Assembly: GCF_000264295.1 (NCBI RefSeq)
Contig: NZ_AJXT01000041.1
Coordinates: 1-47,116, forward strand
Source: Rhodanobacter spathiphylli B39
Lineage (GTDB): Bacteria > Pseudomonadota > Gammaproteobacteria > Xanthomonadales > Rhodanobacteraceae
DNA: 47,116 nucleotides
Reading direction: 5' to 3'
Positions 1 to 13,521 of this stretch are shown here, one piece after another (positions within the stretch are counted from its first letter, which is position 1; each line of letters begins with the position of its first letter). Below the pieces are notes generated by a model. That model made no database searches, was not told the origin of the DNA, and was given only the letters and a program-made list of their open reading frames with translations. Position numbers and translations under genes: made by a program.

Positions 1-1
1 G

Positions 2-3450
<3,449 letters not shown>

Positions 3451-3461
3451 GTCGTCGCGAG

Positions 3462-3493
3462 CCGGCAACCCCGCCGCGTGGCGGGGTTGCCGG
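3462..3493. terminator. Bidirectional hairpin between convergent genes
   Basis: A perfect 14-bp stem (3462-3475 with 3480-3493) with a GCGT loop sits 11 nt after the epmA stop and 14 nt beyond the stop of the convergent DUF4785 gene. It lacks a long T tract on either side, so it is a terminator by position and stability rather than a textbook one. Confidence 0.7.
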
Positions 3494-3507
3494 TGTTCGT
3501 CGCAGTT

Positions 3508-4761
3508 CTACGGCTGGCTGAAGCGCATCGCCACGGCGCGCCGTTCGAGCAAGCCGACCGCCGGCTGATCCTGCAGGCGCAGGTCGTGCAGTTCGTACGG
3601 TGCGCCGATGCCCTGCAGGCTGTGCGGGTCGTAGTGCAGGGTCAGCTGGCCCTTGCCGGCCGGCAGCCAGTTGGCCGACTGGGCGAACGCCGCCGGCACC
3701 ATCCGGCCGTCGGCACCGCGTCCGTACAGCACGGCCGAGACGGCGTAGCGGCTGGCCGAGACGGCATCCACGCCGAGGCTGATGTCGAGGCCGCGATCGG
3801 TGGCGACCGCGGTGCTGGCTAGGCCGCTGAGCCGGGCATCGGGCTGGGCGGCGGCGAACACCGTGGTGGTGTCGCGACGGATCTCGTGCCCGGCGCTGTC
3901 GGTGCCTTGCGTGAAGCTGTGCACCTCCCACAGGCCCGGCGTGGTCGGGATGCTGCGCGGACGGACGTCGACGGTGAAGCTGCCGTCGGCCTGGCGACGG
4001 AAGCTGAGCGGCGTGGTGCTGCCGTCGGGTGCGCGCAGCAGGCCGCCCACCGAGCTCAGCGGCAAGGCGCGATCGGCGTCACGCAGGACCACCCGTACCT
4101 TGACCGCCTCGCCCAGCAGCAGGTCGTCGCGGTTGCCCTGGGCGGTGACGGCGAACGGGCTCTGCGGCTCGAACACATGCACCAGGTAGCGGCCGCGGGC
4201 GGAGGCGACCTGCAAGGTGGCCACGCCGCTGCCCAGCTCGGGCTTCAGCCGCATCACCATCGAGGCGGCCGGAACGTCCATGCCGGCGGCGTGCAGCTGG
4301 GCGGTGTCGGCGACCTGGCTGCTGGCCGCCGCAGCGCTCAGCGATTGCCGGCCCAGTTGCAGCCGCACGCTGGCCGGGTCCAGCTTGCCGATCGCCTGGT
4401 CGCCCGGACTCAATCGGATGATCGCGCCCGGTGCGGTCAGCGGCAGCTTCAGGCCTTGCTGGAGTTCGGTGGCCGACACGTCGCGCCAGTATTCGCGGCT
4501 GCTGCGCGAAAACGCTTGCGGCACCGCCTGCAGCGTCGCGTCCTGCGCCAGCGGCCAGCTCACGCTGACCGGCCGGCGCTCGACATGCATGCGCGTTGCG
4601 GCGGCGGATGTAGCGGTCAGACGGGTGCCGGCGCTGCGTGCCTGCAGGCTGGGCGGAACCATGTCATCAGCTTGCGCCGGCAACAGTGCGTGGGTGGCGG
4701 CCATGGCCGGCGCGGCGGCGAAGATCACCAGCAATGCGCTTGCGAGTATCCCTTTCTTCAT
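3508..4761 (-). CDS. Exported DUF4785-family protein
   Basis: A 417-aa protein with a clear signal peptide (MKKG start, hydrophobic core, probable cleavage after AMA at about residue 21). The rest is rich in beta-strand-type sequence, with Ig-like stretches such as VKVRVVLRDAD and TPGLWEVHSFTQG. It resembles the DUF4785 family of exported proteins, whose function I cannot name. The start at 4761 is preferred because AGGGG lies 9 nt upstream. An in-frame ATG at 4770 would overlap the stop of the upstream hydrolase gene (ATGA) and add three residues. Translation is therefore coupled to the hydrolase, which suggests a shared role in or beyond the envelope. There is no lipobox and no later membrane segment. 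Confidence 0.8.
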   Translation of the reverse strand: MKKGILASALLVIFAAAPAMAATHALLPAQADDMVPPSLQARSAGTRLTATSAAATRMHVERRPVSVSWPLAQDATLQAVPQAFSRSSREYWRDVSATELQQGLKLPLTAPGAIIRLSPGDQAIGKLDPASVRLQLGRQSLSAAAASSQVADTAQLHAAGMDVPAASMVMRLKPELGSGVATLQVASARGRYLVHVFEPQSPFAVTAQGNRDDLLLGEAVKVRVVLRDADRALPLSSVGGLLRAPDGSTTPLSFRRQADGSFTVDVRPRSIPTTPGLWEVHSFTQGTDSAGHEIRRDTTTVFAAAQPDARLSGLASTAVATDRGLDISLGVDAVSASRYAVSAVLYGRGADGRMVPAAFAQSANWLPAGKGQLTLHYDPHSLQGIGAPYELHDLRLQDQPAVGLLERRAVAMRFSQP

Positions 4762-4766
4762 GGTGA

Positions 4767-5624
4767 TCATCCCCTGATGTCGTTGGCGAGTATGGACGGC
4801 AGGCCGAAGCAGGCACGCCGGCTCTGGTTGTGGTTCAGCACGGAGCCACCGGTGCGCTGCGTGTCGCGGAACCACACGGTGCCGGCCGCCGACGCGCTGG
4901 AACATTCGATGAAGCCGTCCGAGCAGCTGCTCAACCAGTTCTGGGTGATCTCCAGCCCCACGCTCTGGGTGTAGCCACCGCAGTAGGCCTGGCTGCTGAA
5001 CAGTCCCGACACCACGTCCGTGCCCACCACGTCGCGGAACGGCACCGGCAGGCCCGGACGACCGGAGGTGCCCAGCAGGTATTGCTGGTTGTAGGTGGCC
5101 ATCCAGCCGGTCTGCTGCTGGCGCACGGCGTCGGTCTTGTAGCCGAGCAGCCAGCCCAGCGCCGACTCGAACACGTTGCCGGCCATCACCGCATTGGCCA
5201 GCGGCGTGCCGGCGCTGGAGGGCGCGATCGCATCGACCTTGACGATGCGGCTGATGATCGCGGGGTAACGCGCATCCCAGGTCGGGTTCGACAGGATCCA
5301 GCGCATCACGTTGCCGCCGTTGGAGTGGGTGATCACCACCAGTCGATCGATGTGGCGGTTCTGGATGAAGCTGGTCAACTGGGTGGCCAGGCAACCCGCG
5401 GCGCGGTCGTCCCACATGTACTGGTTGAAGTCGCAATTGACGACCAGCAGGTTGTTGCGGTCGGTCAGGCCGTTGCGCACGCCTTCGACCATGTCCGATT
5501 GCCAGTAGTCGTTGTACGCATCGGTCTGGTTGCCGGTGCCGTGGACCAGGGCCACGCCGGTGGTGGCTGCCTGCGCCGCGGCGCAGTTCAGGGCCAGTGC
5601 CAACATCAAGGTTGTACGTCGCAC
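4767..5624 (-). CDS. Secreted alpha/beta-hydrolase (lipase-like)
   Basis: A 285-aa protein with an N-terminal signal peptide (cleavage near AQA, residue 19). After it come an HGTG segment (28-31), typical of the oxyanion region, and a nucleophile elbow THSNG with Ser101 in place of the canonical GxSxG. His265 (NHNQSRR) near the C-terminus is a candidate catalytic His, and several cysteines fit disulfides in the periplasm or outside. The family includes triacylglycerol lipases and esterases; the substrate cannot be told from sequence. It is first in a two-gene operon with the DUF4785 protein. About 225 bp of non-coding DNA separate it from the divergent MFS gene. Confidence 0.8.
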   Translation of the reverse strand: MRRTTLMLALALNCAAAQAATTGVALVHGTGNQTDAYNDYWQSDMVEGVRNGLTDRNNLLVVNCDFNQYMWDDRAAGCLATQLTSFIQNRHIDRLVVITHSNGGNVMRWILSNPTWDARYPAIISRIVKVDAIAPSSAGTPLANAVMAGNVFESALGWLLGYKTDAVRQQQTGWMATYNQQYLLGTSGRPGLPVPFRDVVGTDVVSGLFSSQAYCGGYTQSVGLEITQNWLSSCSDGFIECSSASAAGTVWFRDTQRTGGSVLNHNQSRRACFGLPSILANDIRG

Positions 5625-5901
5625 GTTGATCTCTCCCCATCAAGGCGGCGGAATGCCGCGGGCGGAGCCAACCGGGGTGCAGCCACAGGTACGCCAAACC
5701 CCCTGTGTTGCAGGCAGGTCGACTACAGGTGATGTCCAGGACATCGTCAGGACGTGTCGCCAGATCCCCCTAGACCGTGCGGCACGGTATGGACTCTAGC
5801 AGCGCCATACGTGCGCGTCTTGACGCAAGTGCACAACCGCCGCAGCGCCGGTGTGCGCTAAGGTTGCGCGCTTTACGCTTGGGGATGCCTGCGTGGTCGA
5901 G

Positions 5902-7188
5902 ATGCCTGCCGTTGCCGCCTTGCCCGATCGCGACCGCCTCGACCGGCGCGACGTGAAGACCCTGCTGCTGGCCGCCTTGGGCGGTGCGCTGGAGTTCTAC
6001 GACTTCGTGGTGTTCGTGTTCTTCGCGATCCCGCTGAGCCAGTTGTTCTTCCCCCACGACACGGCGCCATGGCTGGCCCAGTTGCAGGTGTTCGGCATCT
6101 TTGCCGCAGGTTATCTGGCGCGGCCGCTGGGCGGCATCGTGATGGCGCATTACGGCGACAAGCTGGGGCGCAAGCGCATGTTCACGCTCAGCGTGTTCCT
6201 GATGGCGGTGCCCACGCTGGGCATCGGCCTGCTGCCGACCCATGCGCAGATCGGCATGCTGGCGCCGCTGCTGTTGCTGCTGCTGCGCGTGGTGCAGGGC
6301 ATCGCGGTGGGCGGCGAAGTGCCGGGAGCCTGGGTGTTCGTGGCCGAGCACGTGCCTGCGCGACGGGTGGGCTTCGCCTGCGCCAGCCTCACCTCGGGCC
6401 TGACCGTCGGCATCCTGATCGGCTCGCTGGTGGCGGCGACGATCAACAGCCGACTGGCGCCCGCGGCGGTGCTGGACTGGGGCTGGCGCCTGCCGTTCCT
6501 GGTCGGCGGCGTATTCGGCTTCTGCGCGGTGTGGCTGCGCCGCTGGCTCAGCGAGACGCCGGTGTTCCAGGCGATGCATGCGCGCAGGGAACTGGCCAGC
6601 GGCCTGCCGCTGCGGCTCGTGTTCGAACGGCACCTGCCGGGCGTGGCGCTATCGATGCTGGTGACATGGATGCTTACCGCGGCGATCCTGGTGATCATCC
6701 TGATGACGCCGTCGATCGTGCAGTCGGCTTTTCATGTCGCGCCGGCGCGGGCGTTCCTGGGCAACAACCTGGCTTCGTTCGCGCTGGCGCTGGGCTGCCT
6801 CGGATACGGCTGGCTGGCCGATCGGTTCGGTTACGCGCGGACGCTGCTGTTCGGCGCGCTCGGCCTGCTGCTGTGCAGCTATGCGCTCTACTTAGACCTG
6901 CAGGCCGGTGCCGGGCATTTCCTCGCGCTCTACGCGTTGACCGGACTGGCGGTTGGCGTGGTGGGTGTCGTTCCCGCGCTGATGGTGGCGGCGTTCTCGC
7001 CGGCGGTGCGTTTTTCCGGCCTGTCGTTCTCGTACAACATCGCCTATGCGCTGTTCGGCGGCATCACCCCGCCGCTGATCGGCTGGCTGGTGAAGCAGTT
7101 CGGCGTGCTGGCGCCGGCGCATTACGTGGCGTTTGCCGCCGTGATCGGGATGATCGTGGCTGCAGGCAGCCGAGGTGACTCCCGCTAG
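5902..7188 (+). CDS. MFS transporter, metabolite:H+ symporter type
   Basis: An inner-membrane carrier of 428 aa with about 12 hydrophobic segments. TM1 carries ALEFYDF, the pattern of the metabolite:H+ symporter branch (proline/betaine, citrate, shikimate carriers). The loop after TM2 carries the MFS signature GDKLGRKRM, and VQGIAVGGEVPGAW matches the branch-specific TM4 motif. The substrate is unknown; dicarboxylates or other organic acids are plausible. The frame is open upstream to a GTG at 5851. I chose the ATG at 5902 because it begins just before the polar N-tail and TM1, but the ribosome site is weak. Its stop shares a CTAG with the stop of the convergent DUF2461 gene. Confidence 0.85.
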   Translation: MPAVAALPDRDRLDRRDVKTLLLAALGGALEFYDFVVFVFFAIPLSQLFFPHDTAPWLAQLQVFGIFAAGYLARPLGGIVMAHYGDKLGRKRMFTLSVFLMAVPTLGIGLLPTHAQIGMLAPLLLLLLRVVQGIAVGGEVPGAWVFVAEHVPARRVGFACASLTSGLTVGILIGSLVAATINSRLAPAAVLDWGWRLPFLVGGVFGFCAVWLRRWLSETPVFQAMHARRELASGLPLRLVFERHLPGVALSMLVTWMLTAAILVIILMTPSIVQSAFHVAPARAFLGNNLASFALALGCLGYGWLADRFGYARTLLFGALGLLLCSYALYLDLQAGAGHFLALYALTGLAVGVVGVVPALMVAAFSPAVRFSGLSFSYNIAYALFGGITPPLIGWLVKQFGVLAPAHYVAFAAVIGMIVAAGSRGDSR

Positions 7189-7871
7189 AACTCGAGTTCC
7201 TGTGCCGCACACAGATAGTCGACCAGCGGCACGACGCGCTTGAACGCGGCCACCGTCCACGGCAGCAGTTCGTCGGAACAGGCCAGCTCTTCGCCGAGCG
7301 GCATGGTGGCGACGAAATCCTTGCGCTTGAGATCGTCGATCAACTCGTGCGTGGGGTCGTAACCGCGCGGCGGGCGGACCAGCGATTCGCCGCCCAGCTG
7401 CAGGTGTTCGCGGAACGCCTTGCTCTGCGTGGCACGTTTCCATGCCGCCGGGTTGTCGACCAGGAATTCGCGGATGTGCTTCAACGCGTCCGGTTCCGGA
7501 TGCCACAGGCCGCCGCCGGCGAAACAGTCGCCCGGCTCGATGTGCAGGTAGAAGCCCGGCGCCTGGATCTCGTGGCGACGTTCATGGGTGAAGCGCGAGC
7601 CCTGCCATGATTTGTACGGCAGCTTGTTGTTCGAGTAGCGGGTGTCGCGATAGATGCGGTAGAGCGAGCCGCCGCTCTTGCGGGGATCGGCGCGGTAGTG
7701 GCTGCTGATCTTCGCCAGCGGCGCCTGCAGGTCGGTGATCAGTTGCAGGAACGGCTCGCGCACATGGCGCTCGTAGTCGTCCTTGTGCGCGTGGAACCAT
7801 TCGCGGTTGTTGTTGTTTCCAAGCGAGCGCAGGAAACGGAATGTGGCGGGGGTGAAATAGCTTCTGGACAT
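7185..7871 (-). CDS. DUF2461 (TIGR02453) family protein
   Basis: A 228-aa cytosolic protein with the family hallmarks: N-terminal FTPATFRFLRSL followed by NNNREWFHAHKDDYE, then SGGSLYRIYRDTRYSNNKLPYK, and a Trp/Gly-rich segment GGGLWHPEPDAL. The family is widespread and has no established biochemical role. The ATG at 7871 gives the normal N-terminus; the open frame upstream is rejected because it adds unrelated residues. It is convergent with the MFS gene (4-nt overlap of stops), and exonuclease I lies upstream on the same strand, 66 nt away. Confidence 0.85.
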   Translation of the reverse strand: MSRSYFTPATFRFLRSLGNNNNREWFHAHKDDYERHVREPFLQLITDLQAPLAKISSHYRADPRKSGGSLYRIYRDTRYSNNKLPYKSWQGSRFTHERRHEIQAPGFYLHIEPGDCFAGGGLWHPEPDALKHIREFLVDNPAAWKRATQSKAFREHLQLGGESLVRPPRGYDPTHELIDDLKRKDFVATMPLGEELACSDELLPWTVAAFKRVVPLVDYLCAAQELEF

Positions 7872-7937
7872 GGGGATTCGTCGGGAGGGAACAGGGCGGG
7901 CACTGCCCGCCATCGTGCTGCGGTCAAGGTGTGCGTC

Positions 7938-9383
7938 TCAGGTATCGCCGAGGCTGTCGGCCAGCTGTTCGCCCCAGGCCTGCAACTGGTCGAGCAGACC
8001 CAGCCTGTCCTGCGCCTGCGGATCGCCGCGCAGCTTGGCGATGCGGGCGAAGTAGTCGTCCAGGGTCAGTCCGGTCAGCGGCGTGTGCCGGGTCAGTCGG
8101 GCCTGGCGGAAGCGCTCCCAGCGGAGGCGCTCGTCGGCATCCAGCGTTTCCGGCCAGTTGCGTGCGCGGTAGCGAAACAGCAGTTCCGGGTAACGCGCGT
8201 CGCGAAAAGGAAACGGACGGCTGCCCAGTTCCGCCGGCGGCGTGGCGCGCACCTGGGCGAGCAGGCGCTTGTCCGCATCGGGCAGGAAGCCGCCGCCGTA
8301 CAGCGCCAGTTCGGGGTCTTCGGGCGGCGGCAGTTCGGCGGCGCGCTGGAACACCCGGCGCAGCTTCTCGGGCAGGCCCGCGGCGGCGTGCAGCATGTCG
8401 CGGTGGGCCTGGCAGCGGGGAAGGTCGAGCTGCAGCCGCGCCAGGTCCACGCCCTGCAGCACCGACAATGGCGCCAGCGCCGGCGCGTGGTTCGCGCGCA
8501 CGGTGCGCAGCGGAATCCGCTCGACGCCCTCGGGCAGGTCGGCGCGCGGGGTGAAGATGCGGTCGGCGATCTCGTCCTCGTCCAGCGCCAGCCATGCGGC
8601 CGGATCGGTCGCCAGGTCGTACACGATCACCTCGCCGGCACGGCTGGGATGGGCGGCCAGCGGCGCGACCACGGTGAGGCAGTGACGGCTGGCCGGATAG
8701 CGCGAGGACACGTGCACCAGCGGCGTCATGTTCACCACGTCGAGCAGTTCGAACACCTTCTGCTTGCGCCGCAGCGCGTAGTGCCAGTCCCACAGCCGCG
8801 GCTGGCGCACCCGGATCAGCCGGGCCAGGTCGATCAGCGCGTAGACGTCGGACAGCGCGTCATGGGCACGTTCCTGGTTCAGTCCGTTGGCGCGCGCCAG
8901 GTGCTCCAGTTTGAAGCTGGGCGAACCGTCCTCGCGCGTCGGCCAAACGATGCCCTCGGGGCGCAGCGCCTGGCACATGCGCACCAGGTCGATCAGGTCC
9001 CAGCGCGAATTGCCGTTCTCCCACTCGCGGCCGTACGGCTCGTGGAAGTTGCGGTAGAGCATCTGGCGGGTGAACTCGTCGTCGAAACGCAGCGAGTTGT
9101 AGCCCACGCCACAGGTGCCTGGCCGGGCCAGTTCCTCATGCACGCGAGCCGCGAAGTCGGCCTCGTTGACGCCGTCCAGTTCGGCCTGTTGCGGCGTGAT
9201 GCCGGTGATCATGCAGGCGTCCGGGTGCGGCGGCATCTCCCGTGGCGGCTTGCCGTAGAACATCACCGGTTCGCCGATGATTTCCAGTGCCATGCTGGTG
9301 CGGATGCCGGCGAACTGCAGCGGCCGGTCCCGGCGCGGGTCGGCGCCGGAGGTTTCGTAGTCATGCCAGAAGAAGGTCTGCAT
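7938..9383 (-). CDS. sbcB: Exodeoxyribonuclease I (SbcB)
   Basis: A processive 3'-to-5' single-strand DNA exonuclease used in recombination and mismatch repair. At 481 aa it is close to E. coli ExoI (475). The DEDDh motif I is FWHDYET, with acidic residues Asp8 and Glu10. Later NSLRFDDEF and ERAHDALSD supply the remaining acidic residues and the general-base His. The C-terminal half matches the SH3-like and helical ExoI domains ([16 protein letters not shown] at the end). The start at 9383 places motif I at the N-terminus as in the family. It is transcribed divergently from orn across 83 bp. Confidence 0.95.
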   Translation of the reverse strand: MQTFFWHDYETSGADPRRDRPLQFAGIRTSMALEIIGEPVMFYGKPPREMPPHPDACMITGITPQQAELDGVNEADFAARVHEELARPGTCGVGYNSLRFDDEFTRQMLYRNFHEPYGREWENGNSRWDLIDLVRMCQALRPEGIVWPTREDGSPSFKLEHLARANGLNQERAHDALSDVYALIDLARLIRVRQPRLWDWHYALRRKQKVFELLDVVNMTPLVHVSSRYPASRHCLTVVAPLAAHPSRAGEVIVYDLATDPAAWLALDEDEIADRIFTPRADLPEGVERIPLRTVRANHAPALAPLSVLQGVDLARLQLDLPRCQAHRDMLHAAAGLPEKLRRVFQRAAELPPPEDPELALYGGGFLPDADKRLLAQVRATPPAELGSRPFPFRDARYPELLFRYRARNWPETLDADERLRWERFRQARLTRHTPLTGLTLDDYFARIAKLRGDPQAQDRLGLLDQLQAWGEQLADSLGDT

Positions 9384-9466
9384 CCGGCGATGATCGCATG
9401 GCGCCGGGTCTTGCCGGCATGGCGGGGTCGGCAAGGCTGATAAACTCCCCCGCACAAGGAGAACCC

Positions 9467-10033
9467 ATGAGCCAAGCCCACGAAGAAAACCTGATCTGGA
9501 TCGATCTGGAGATGACCGGCCTCGACACCGACAACGACTCGATTCTGGAGATCGCCACGGTGGTTACCGACAAGGAACTGAACGTGCTGGCCGACGGGCC
9601 GGTGTTCGCGATCCGCCACGAGATCGATCAGCTGGAATCGATGGACAGCTGGAATACCAACCAGCACCACAAGTCCGGCCTGTGGCGGCAGGTGCTGATC
9701 TCGGAAACCGACCATGCGATGGCCGAGCAGGCCACCGTGGAATTCCTGCGCGCCTGGGTGCCGCCGGGCAAGTCGCCGATGTGCGGCAACTCGATCTGCC
9801 AGGATCGCCGCTTCATGCACCGGCAGATGCCGCGGCTGGAGCGCTACTTCCACTACCGCAATCTGGACGTGTCCACGCTGAAGGAACTGGCGCGGCGCTG
9901 GGCGCCGGAAATTGCCAAAGGCGTGGGCAAGGAGTCGGCGCATACGGCGCTGTCCGACATCCGCGATTCCATCGCCGAACTGCGCCATTACCGCCGGTTC
10001 ATGGGCGCGCTGGGCGGCAAGGTCGAGGCCTGA
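9467..10033 (+). CDS. orn: Oligoribonuclease
   Basis: A 3'-to-5' exoribonuclease that degrades RNA dinucleotides and pGpG, the end step of mRNA and cyclic-di-GMP turnover. The 188-aa product carries the DEDDh motifs: IDLEMTGLD (Asp13, Glu15), [13 protein letters not shown], and the C-terminal [14 protein letters not shown] with catalytic His and Asp. A good ribosome site (AAGGAGAA, 9457-9464) lies just upstream of ATG 9467. The folP start follows 38 nt after the stop, so read-through is likely. Confidence 0.97.
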   Translation: MSQAHEENLIWIDLEMTGLDTDNDSILEIATVVTDKELNVLADGPVFAIRHEIDQLESMDSWNTNQHHKSGLWRQVLISETDHAMAEQATVEFLRAWVPPGKSPMCGNSICQDRRFMHRQMPRLERYFHYRNLDVSTLKELARRWAPEIAKGVGKESAHTALSDIRDSIAELRHYRRFMGALGGKVEA

Positions 10034-10071
10034 CCGGTGCGCCGGTTGCTGCATCTGACGAGGCCATGAGC

Positions 10072-10980
10072 ATGTCGAACGACTTGTTTGCCATGGTGCT
10101 GGATTGTGCCGGACGCCCGCTGCGGCTGGATCGTGCCAGGGTGGTCGGCATCCTCAACGTCACCCCTGATTCGTTCTCCGACGGCGGCCTGCATGACAGC
10201 GTGGAGGCTGCCGTGGCGCATGGCGTGCGCATGGCGGAGGAGGGCGCCGACATGCTGGACGTCGGCGGCCAGTCGACCCGGCCGGGCGCGGCCGAGGTTT
10301 CGCTGGCAGAGGAACTGCAGCGGGTGGTGCCGGTCGTCGAACAACTGAGGGCACACACCTCGCTGCCGATCGCCGTCGACACTTCGCGGGCCGAGGTGAT
10401 GCGCGCCGCGGTCGCTGCCGGCGCCGGCATGATCAACGACGTCTATGCGCTGCGCCGCGATGGCGCGATGGACGCGGTCGCCGAACTGGGCGTGCCGGTG
10501 TGCCTGATGCACATGCAGGGCGAGCCGCGCAGCATGCAGGACGAGCCGCATTACGACGACGTGGTCGGCGAGGTGCATCGGTTCCTCACCGACCGGCTGT
10601 TCGCCTGCGAGCTGGCCGGCATCGATCGCCGCAAGGTGCTCGTCGATCCCGGTTTCGGCTTCGGCAAGACGCTGGAACACAACCTGGCCCTGCTGGCGGC
10701 GCTGGAACAGTTCGCCAACCTGGGCAGTGGCGTCTACGCCGGCTTGTCGCGCAAGTCGATGATCGGCACGCTGACCGGTCGCAGCGTGCCCGGCGAGCGC
10801 CAGGCGGGCTCCGTGGCGGCGGCACTGATCGCCGTTCAGCGCGGAGCGCGCATGGTTCGCGTACATGACGTGGCGGCGACGGTGGACGCGCTGGCGGTAT
10901 GGCGGGGCGTGCACGCGGTGGACAACGTGCCCCGGCGCAGTGCGCCGCCGGCGGTGCCGCGCTGGCCCGACGACGATTGA
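10072..10980 (+). CDS. folP: Dihydropteroate synthase
   Basis: Condenses p-aminobenzoate with 6-hydroxymethyl-dihydropterin pyrophosphate in folate synthesis, and is the target of sulfonamides. The 302-aa TIM barrel shows all the diagnostic loops: [65 protein letters not shown] and GLSRKSMIG. Start choice: ATG 10072 has GAGG at suitable spacing, while the in-frame ATG at 10066 lies only 2 nt from the same GAGG. folP-glmM is the order also seen in E. coli, although ftsH is not upstream here. Confidence 0.96.
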   Translation: MSNDLFAMVLDCAGRPLRLDRARVVGILNVTPDSFSDGGLHDSVEAAVAHGVRMAEEGADMLDVGGQSTRPGAAEVSLAEELQRVVPVVEQLRAHTSLPIAVDTSRAEVMRAAVAAGAGMINDVYALRRDGAMDAVAELGVPVCLMHMQGEPRSMQDEPHYDDVVGEVHRFLTDRLFACELAGIDRRKVLVDPGFGFGKTLEHNLALLAALEQFANLGSGVYAGLSRKSMIGTLTGRSVPGERQAGSVAAALIAVQRGARMVRVHDVAATVDALAVWRGVHAVDNVPRRSAPPAVPRWPDDD

Positions 10981-11036
10981 ATGACGCGCTGGCCAGCCGG
11001 CCGCGTTCCCGCAAGACACCCGAGATCCCCACAACG

Positions 11037-12389
11037 ATGAATCAACGCAAATACTTCGGCACCGATGGCATTCGTGGCCTGGTCGGACAATGGCCGATCA
11101 GCGCCGATTTCATGCTGCAGCTGGGCCGTGCCGTCGGCAGCGTGCTGGCGCGTGAACGGAAGGATCGTCCCAGAGTGCTGATCGGCAAGGACACCCGCAT
11201 CTCGGGCTACATGTTCGAATCGGCGCTGGAAGCCGGACTGGTGGCGGCAGGTGCCGACGTGGGCCTGCTGGGTCCGATGCCCACGCCGGCGGTGGCCTAC
11301 CTGACCCGCTCGATGCGTGCCCAGGCCGGCATCGTGATCAGCGCCTCGCATAACCCGCACCACGACAACGGCATCAAGTTCTTTTCGGCCCATGGCGAGA
11401 AGCTGTCCGACGAAGTCGAGCTGGCGATCGAGCAGGAGGTCGACGCGGCGTTCGTCACGGTGGCCTCCGAACGACTCGGCAAGGCCCGCCGCATCGACGA
11501 CGCGGTGTCCCGCTACGCCGAATACTGCAAGACCACGGTGGCGGAGGACTTCAGCCTGCACGGGCTGAAGCTGGTGCTCGACTGCGCCCATGGCGCGACC
11601 TACCAGGTGGCGCCCAAGGTGTTCGCCGAACTGGGCGCCGAGGTGATCGCCATCGGCGACAAGCCGGACGGCTTCAACATCAATCGTGATGTCGGCTCGA
11701 CCCATCCGCAGGCCTTGCAGCAGGCGGTGCTGGCTCATGGTGCCGATCTCGGCATCGCCTTCGATGGCGACGGCGACCGGGTACAGCTGGTCGACCGCCA
11801 CGGTGTACTCGCGGACGGCGACGACATCCTCTACGTGCTGGCGCGCAGCTGGCACGCGCATGGTGCGCTGAACGGCCCGGTGGTCGGCACCCTGATGAGC
11901 AACTACGGCCTGCAGCTGGCGCTGGCCAGACTCGACGTGCCGCTGATTCGGGCCAACGTCGGCGACCGCTACGTGATGCAGCAGTTGCGTCAGCACGAGG
12001 GTGTGCTCGGCGGCGAGACGTCCGGCCACATCCTGTGCCTGGATCGGGCCACCACCGGTGACGGCATCGTCGCCGCGCTGGCCGTGCTGGAGGCGTTGGC
12101 GCGTTCGGGCGAGGATTTCGCCACAGCGCGGCAGGGACTGCAGAAGATGCCCCAGGTGATGCTGAACGTGCGCGCCGTGGGCGCCCGTCGTTCGCTCGCC
12201 AGCGACGAGGTGAAACAGGCTCTGGCCGAAGTGGAGCAGGTGCTGCAGGGGCGCGGTCGCGTGGTGCTGCGCGCTTCGGGCACCGAGCCGCTGGTGCGGG
12301 TCACCGTGGAAGGCGCCGACGCGGCGGAAGTGCAGGAGCTGGCAGAGAAGCTCGCGGCAACGGTAAAATCCGCAGCCGAACGCTCGTGA
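11037..12389 (+). CDS. glmM: Phosphoglucosamine mutase
   Basis: Converts glucosamine-6-phosphate to glucosamine-1-phosphate for UDP-GlcNAc, peptidoglycan and LPS synthesis. The 450-aa protein has the N-terminal YFGTDGIRG, the active-site loop [16 protein letters not shown] with the phosphorylated Ser104, the metal loop FDGDGDRV, the sugar-binding loop GGETSGH and the phosphate-binding [11 protein letters not shown]. It follows folP by 56 nt. The ribosome site is not strong, but ATG 11037 is the only start giving the family N-terminus. Confidence 0.97.
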   Translation: MNQRKYFGTDGIRGLVGQWPISADFMLQLGRAVGSVLARERKDRPRVLIGKDTRISGYMFESALEAGLVAAGADVGLLGPMPTPAVAYLTRSMRAQAGIVISASHNPHHDNGIKFFSAHGEKLSDEVELAIEQEVDAAFVTVASERLGKARRIDDAVSRYAEYCKTTVAEDFSLHGLKLVLDCAHGATYQVAPKVFAELGAEVIAIGDKPDGFNINRDVGSTHPQALQQAVLAHGADLGIAFDGDGDRVQLVDRHGVLADGDDILYVLARSWHAHGALNGPVVGTLMSNYGLQLALARLDVPLIRANVGDRYVMQQLRQHEGVLGGETSGHILCLDRATTGDGIVAALAVLEALARSGEDFATARQGLQKMPQVMLNVRAVGARRSLASDEVKQALAEVEQVLQGRGRVVLRASGTEPLVRVTVEGADAAEVQELAEKLAATVKSAAERS

Positions 12390-12488
12390 ACCTGTAGCAG
12401 CACCGGGTCGCCATGGATTGGCCCGACGTGCCCCGCCCCCTGCGGTGGCGGATCATCCGACCGCACGCCCAACCTGGTGACTGCAGCC

Positions 12489-13421
12489 ATGAAGAATGTT
12501 CCAACCCTCGACATCCGCCGTTACGACACCGAGCGCGATGCCTTCGTCGCCGAGCTCGGCGCGGCCTATCGCGAATTCGGTTTCTGCTGCATCAGCGGCC
12601 ACGGCATTCCCCGCGAACTGATCGATGGGTCGTATGACGTGTTCCAGCGCTTCTTCGCGCTGCCCACCGAAACCAAGATGAAGTACCACCTCGCCGGCAG
12701 CGGCGGTGCGCGCGGCTACACGCCGTTCAAGGTGGAGACGGCCAAGGACAGCCAGTACGCCGATCTCAAGGAGTTCTGGCACGTCGGCCGCGAGATTCCG
12801 CGCGACTCGAAATTCGCCGACGTGATGCCGCCCAACGTGTGGCCCAGCGAAGTGCCGGACTTCAGGCAGTACGGCTACGGCCTGTACGAGGCGCTGGACC
12901 AGCTGGGCACGCGCGTGTTGCGCGCGCTGGCCCTGCACATCGGCGAAGCGGAAAACTTCTTCGAGGACAAGACCGACGTCGGCAACTCGATCCTGCGGCC
13001 GATCCACTATCCGCCGATCACCCAGGACAACATTCCCAACGTGCGCGCCGGTGCGCACGAGGACATCAACTTCATCACCCTGCTGGTCGGCGCCAGCGCC
13101 GAGGGTCTGGAAGTGCTGAGTCACGGCGAGTGGCTGCCGATCACCACCGAGGGCGACGCGATCGTGGTGAACATCGGCGACATGCTGCAGCGCCTGAGCA
13201 ACCACGTGTATCCGTCGACCTCGCACAGGGTGGTCAACCCGCAGAACGAGAATGCGCGCAAGCCGCGTTATTCGGTGCCGTTCTTCCTGCACCCCAATCC
13301 GGACGTGGTGCTGGACCCGCTGGACTCCTGCATCACGCCGGACAACCCGCGCCGCTACGACACCTCCATCACCTCGCACGAATACCTGCTGCAGCGACTG
13401 CGCGAAATCAAGCTGATCTGA
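12489..13421 (+). CDS. Isopenicillin N synthase-type 2-oxoglutarate/Fe(II) dioxygenase
   Basis: A 310-aa non-heme iron oxygenase of the IPNS/flavonol synthase fold. The N-terminal DIOX_N region carries YREFGFCCISGHGIP. The iron facial triad is His190, Asp192 (GAHEDINFITLL) and His246 (STSHRVVNP), and the 2-oxoglutarate site R-x-S is Arg260/Ser262 (PRYSVPFF). Substrates in this family vary widely and cannot be inferred. ATG 12489 is chosen because TGGTGA lies 8 nt upstream; a GTG at 12477 is in frame. The gene is 99 nt after glmM and convergent with the next oxygenase gene. Confidence 0.88.
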   Translation: MKNVPTLDIRRYDTERDAFVAELGAAYREFGFCCISGHGIPRELIDGSYDVFQRFFALPTETKMKYHLAGSGGARGYTPFKVETAKDSQYADLKEFWHVGREIPRDSKFADVMPPNVWPSEVPDFRQYGYGLYEALDQLGTRVLRALALHIGEAENFFEDKTDVGNSILRPIHYPPITQDNIPNVRAGAHEDINFITLLVGASAEGLEVLSHGEWLPITTEGDAIVVNIGDMLQRLSNHVYPSTSHRVVNPQNENARKPRYSVPFFLHPNPDVVLDPLDSCITPDNPRRYDTSITSHEYLLQRLREIKLI

Positions 13422-13469
13422 TCAGCCTGTTTTCCTGCCGCGCGGGAAAGTGTCACGGGCTCACAGCTT

Positions 13470-13492
13470 CCTTCCCCCGCCCGCGGGGAAGG
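13470..13492. repeat. REP-like hairpin between convergent genes
   Basis: Arms CCTTCCCC (13470-13477) and GGGGAAGG (13485-13492) with a 7-nt loop lie in the 100-bp gap between two convergent oxygenase genes. The form is typical of extragenic palindromes, and it may act as a transcription barrier. There is no T tract. Confidence 0.55.
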
Positions 13493-13521
13493 TGGCCGCA
13501 TGCCGGATGGGGCAGCGATCC

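Noticed and set aside
9411..9446. TTGCCG and TAAACT as an orn promoter
   Set aside because: Spacing of 24 bp is too long for a sigma-70 pair; no better pair was found in the 83-bp gap.
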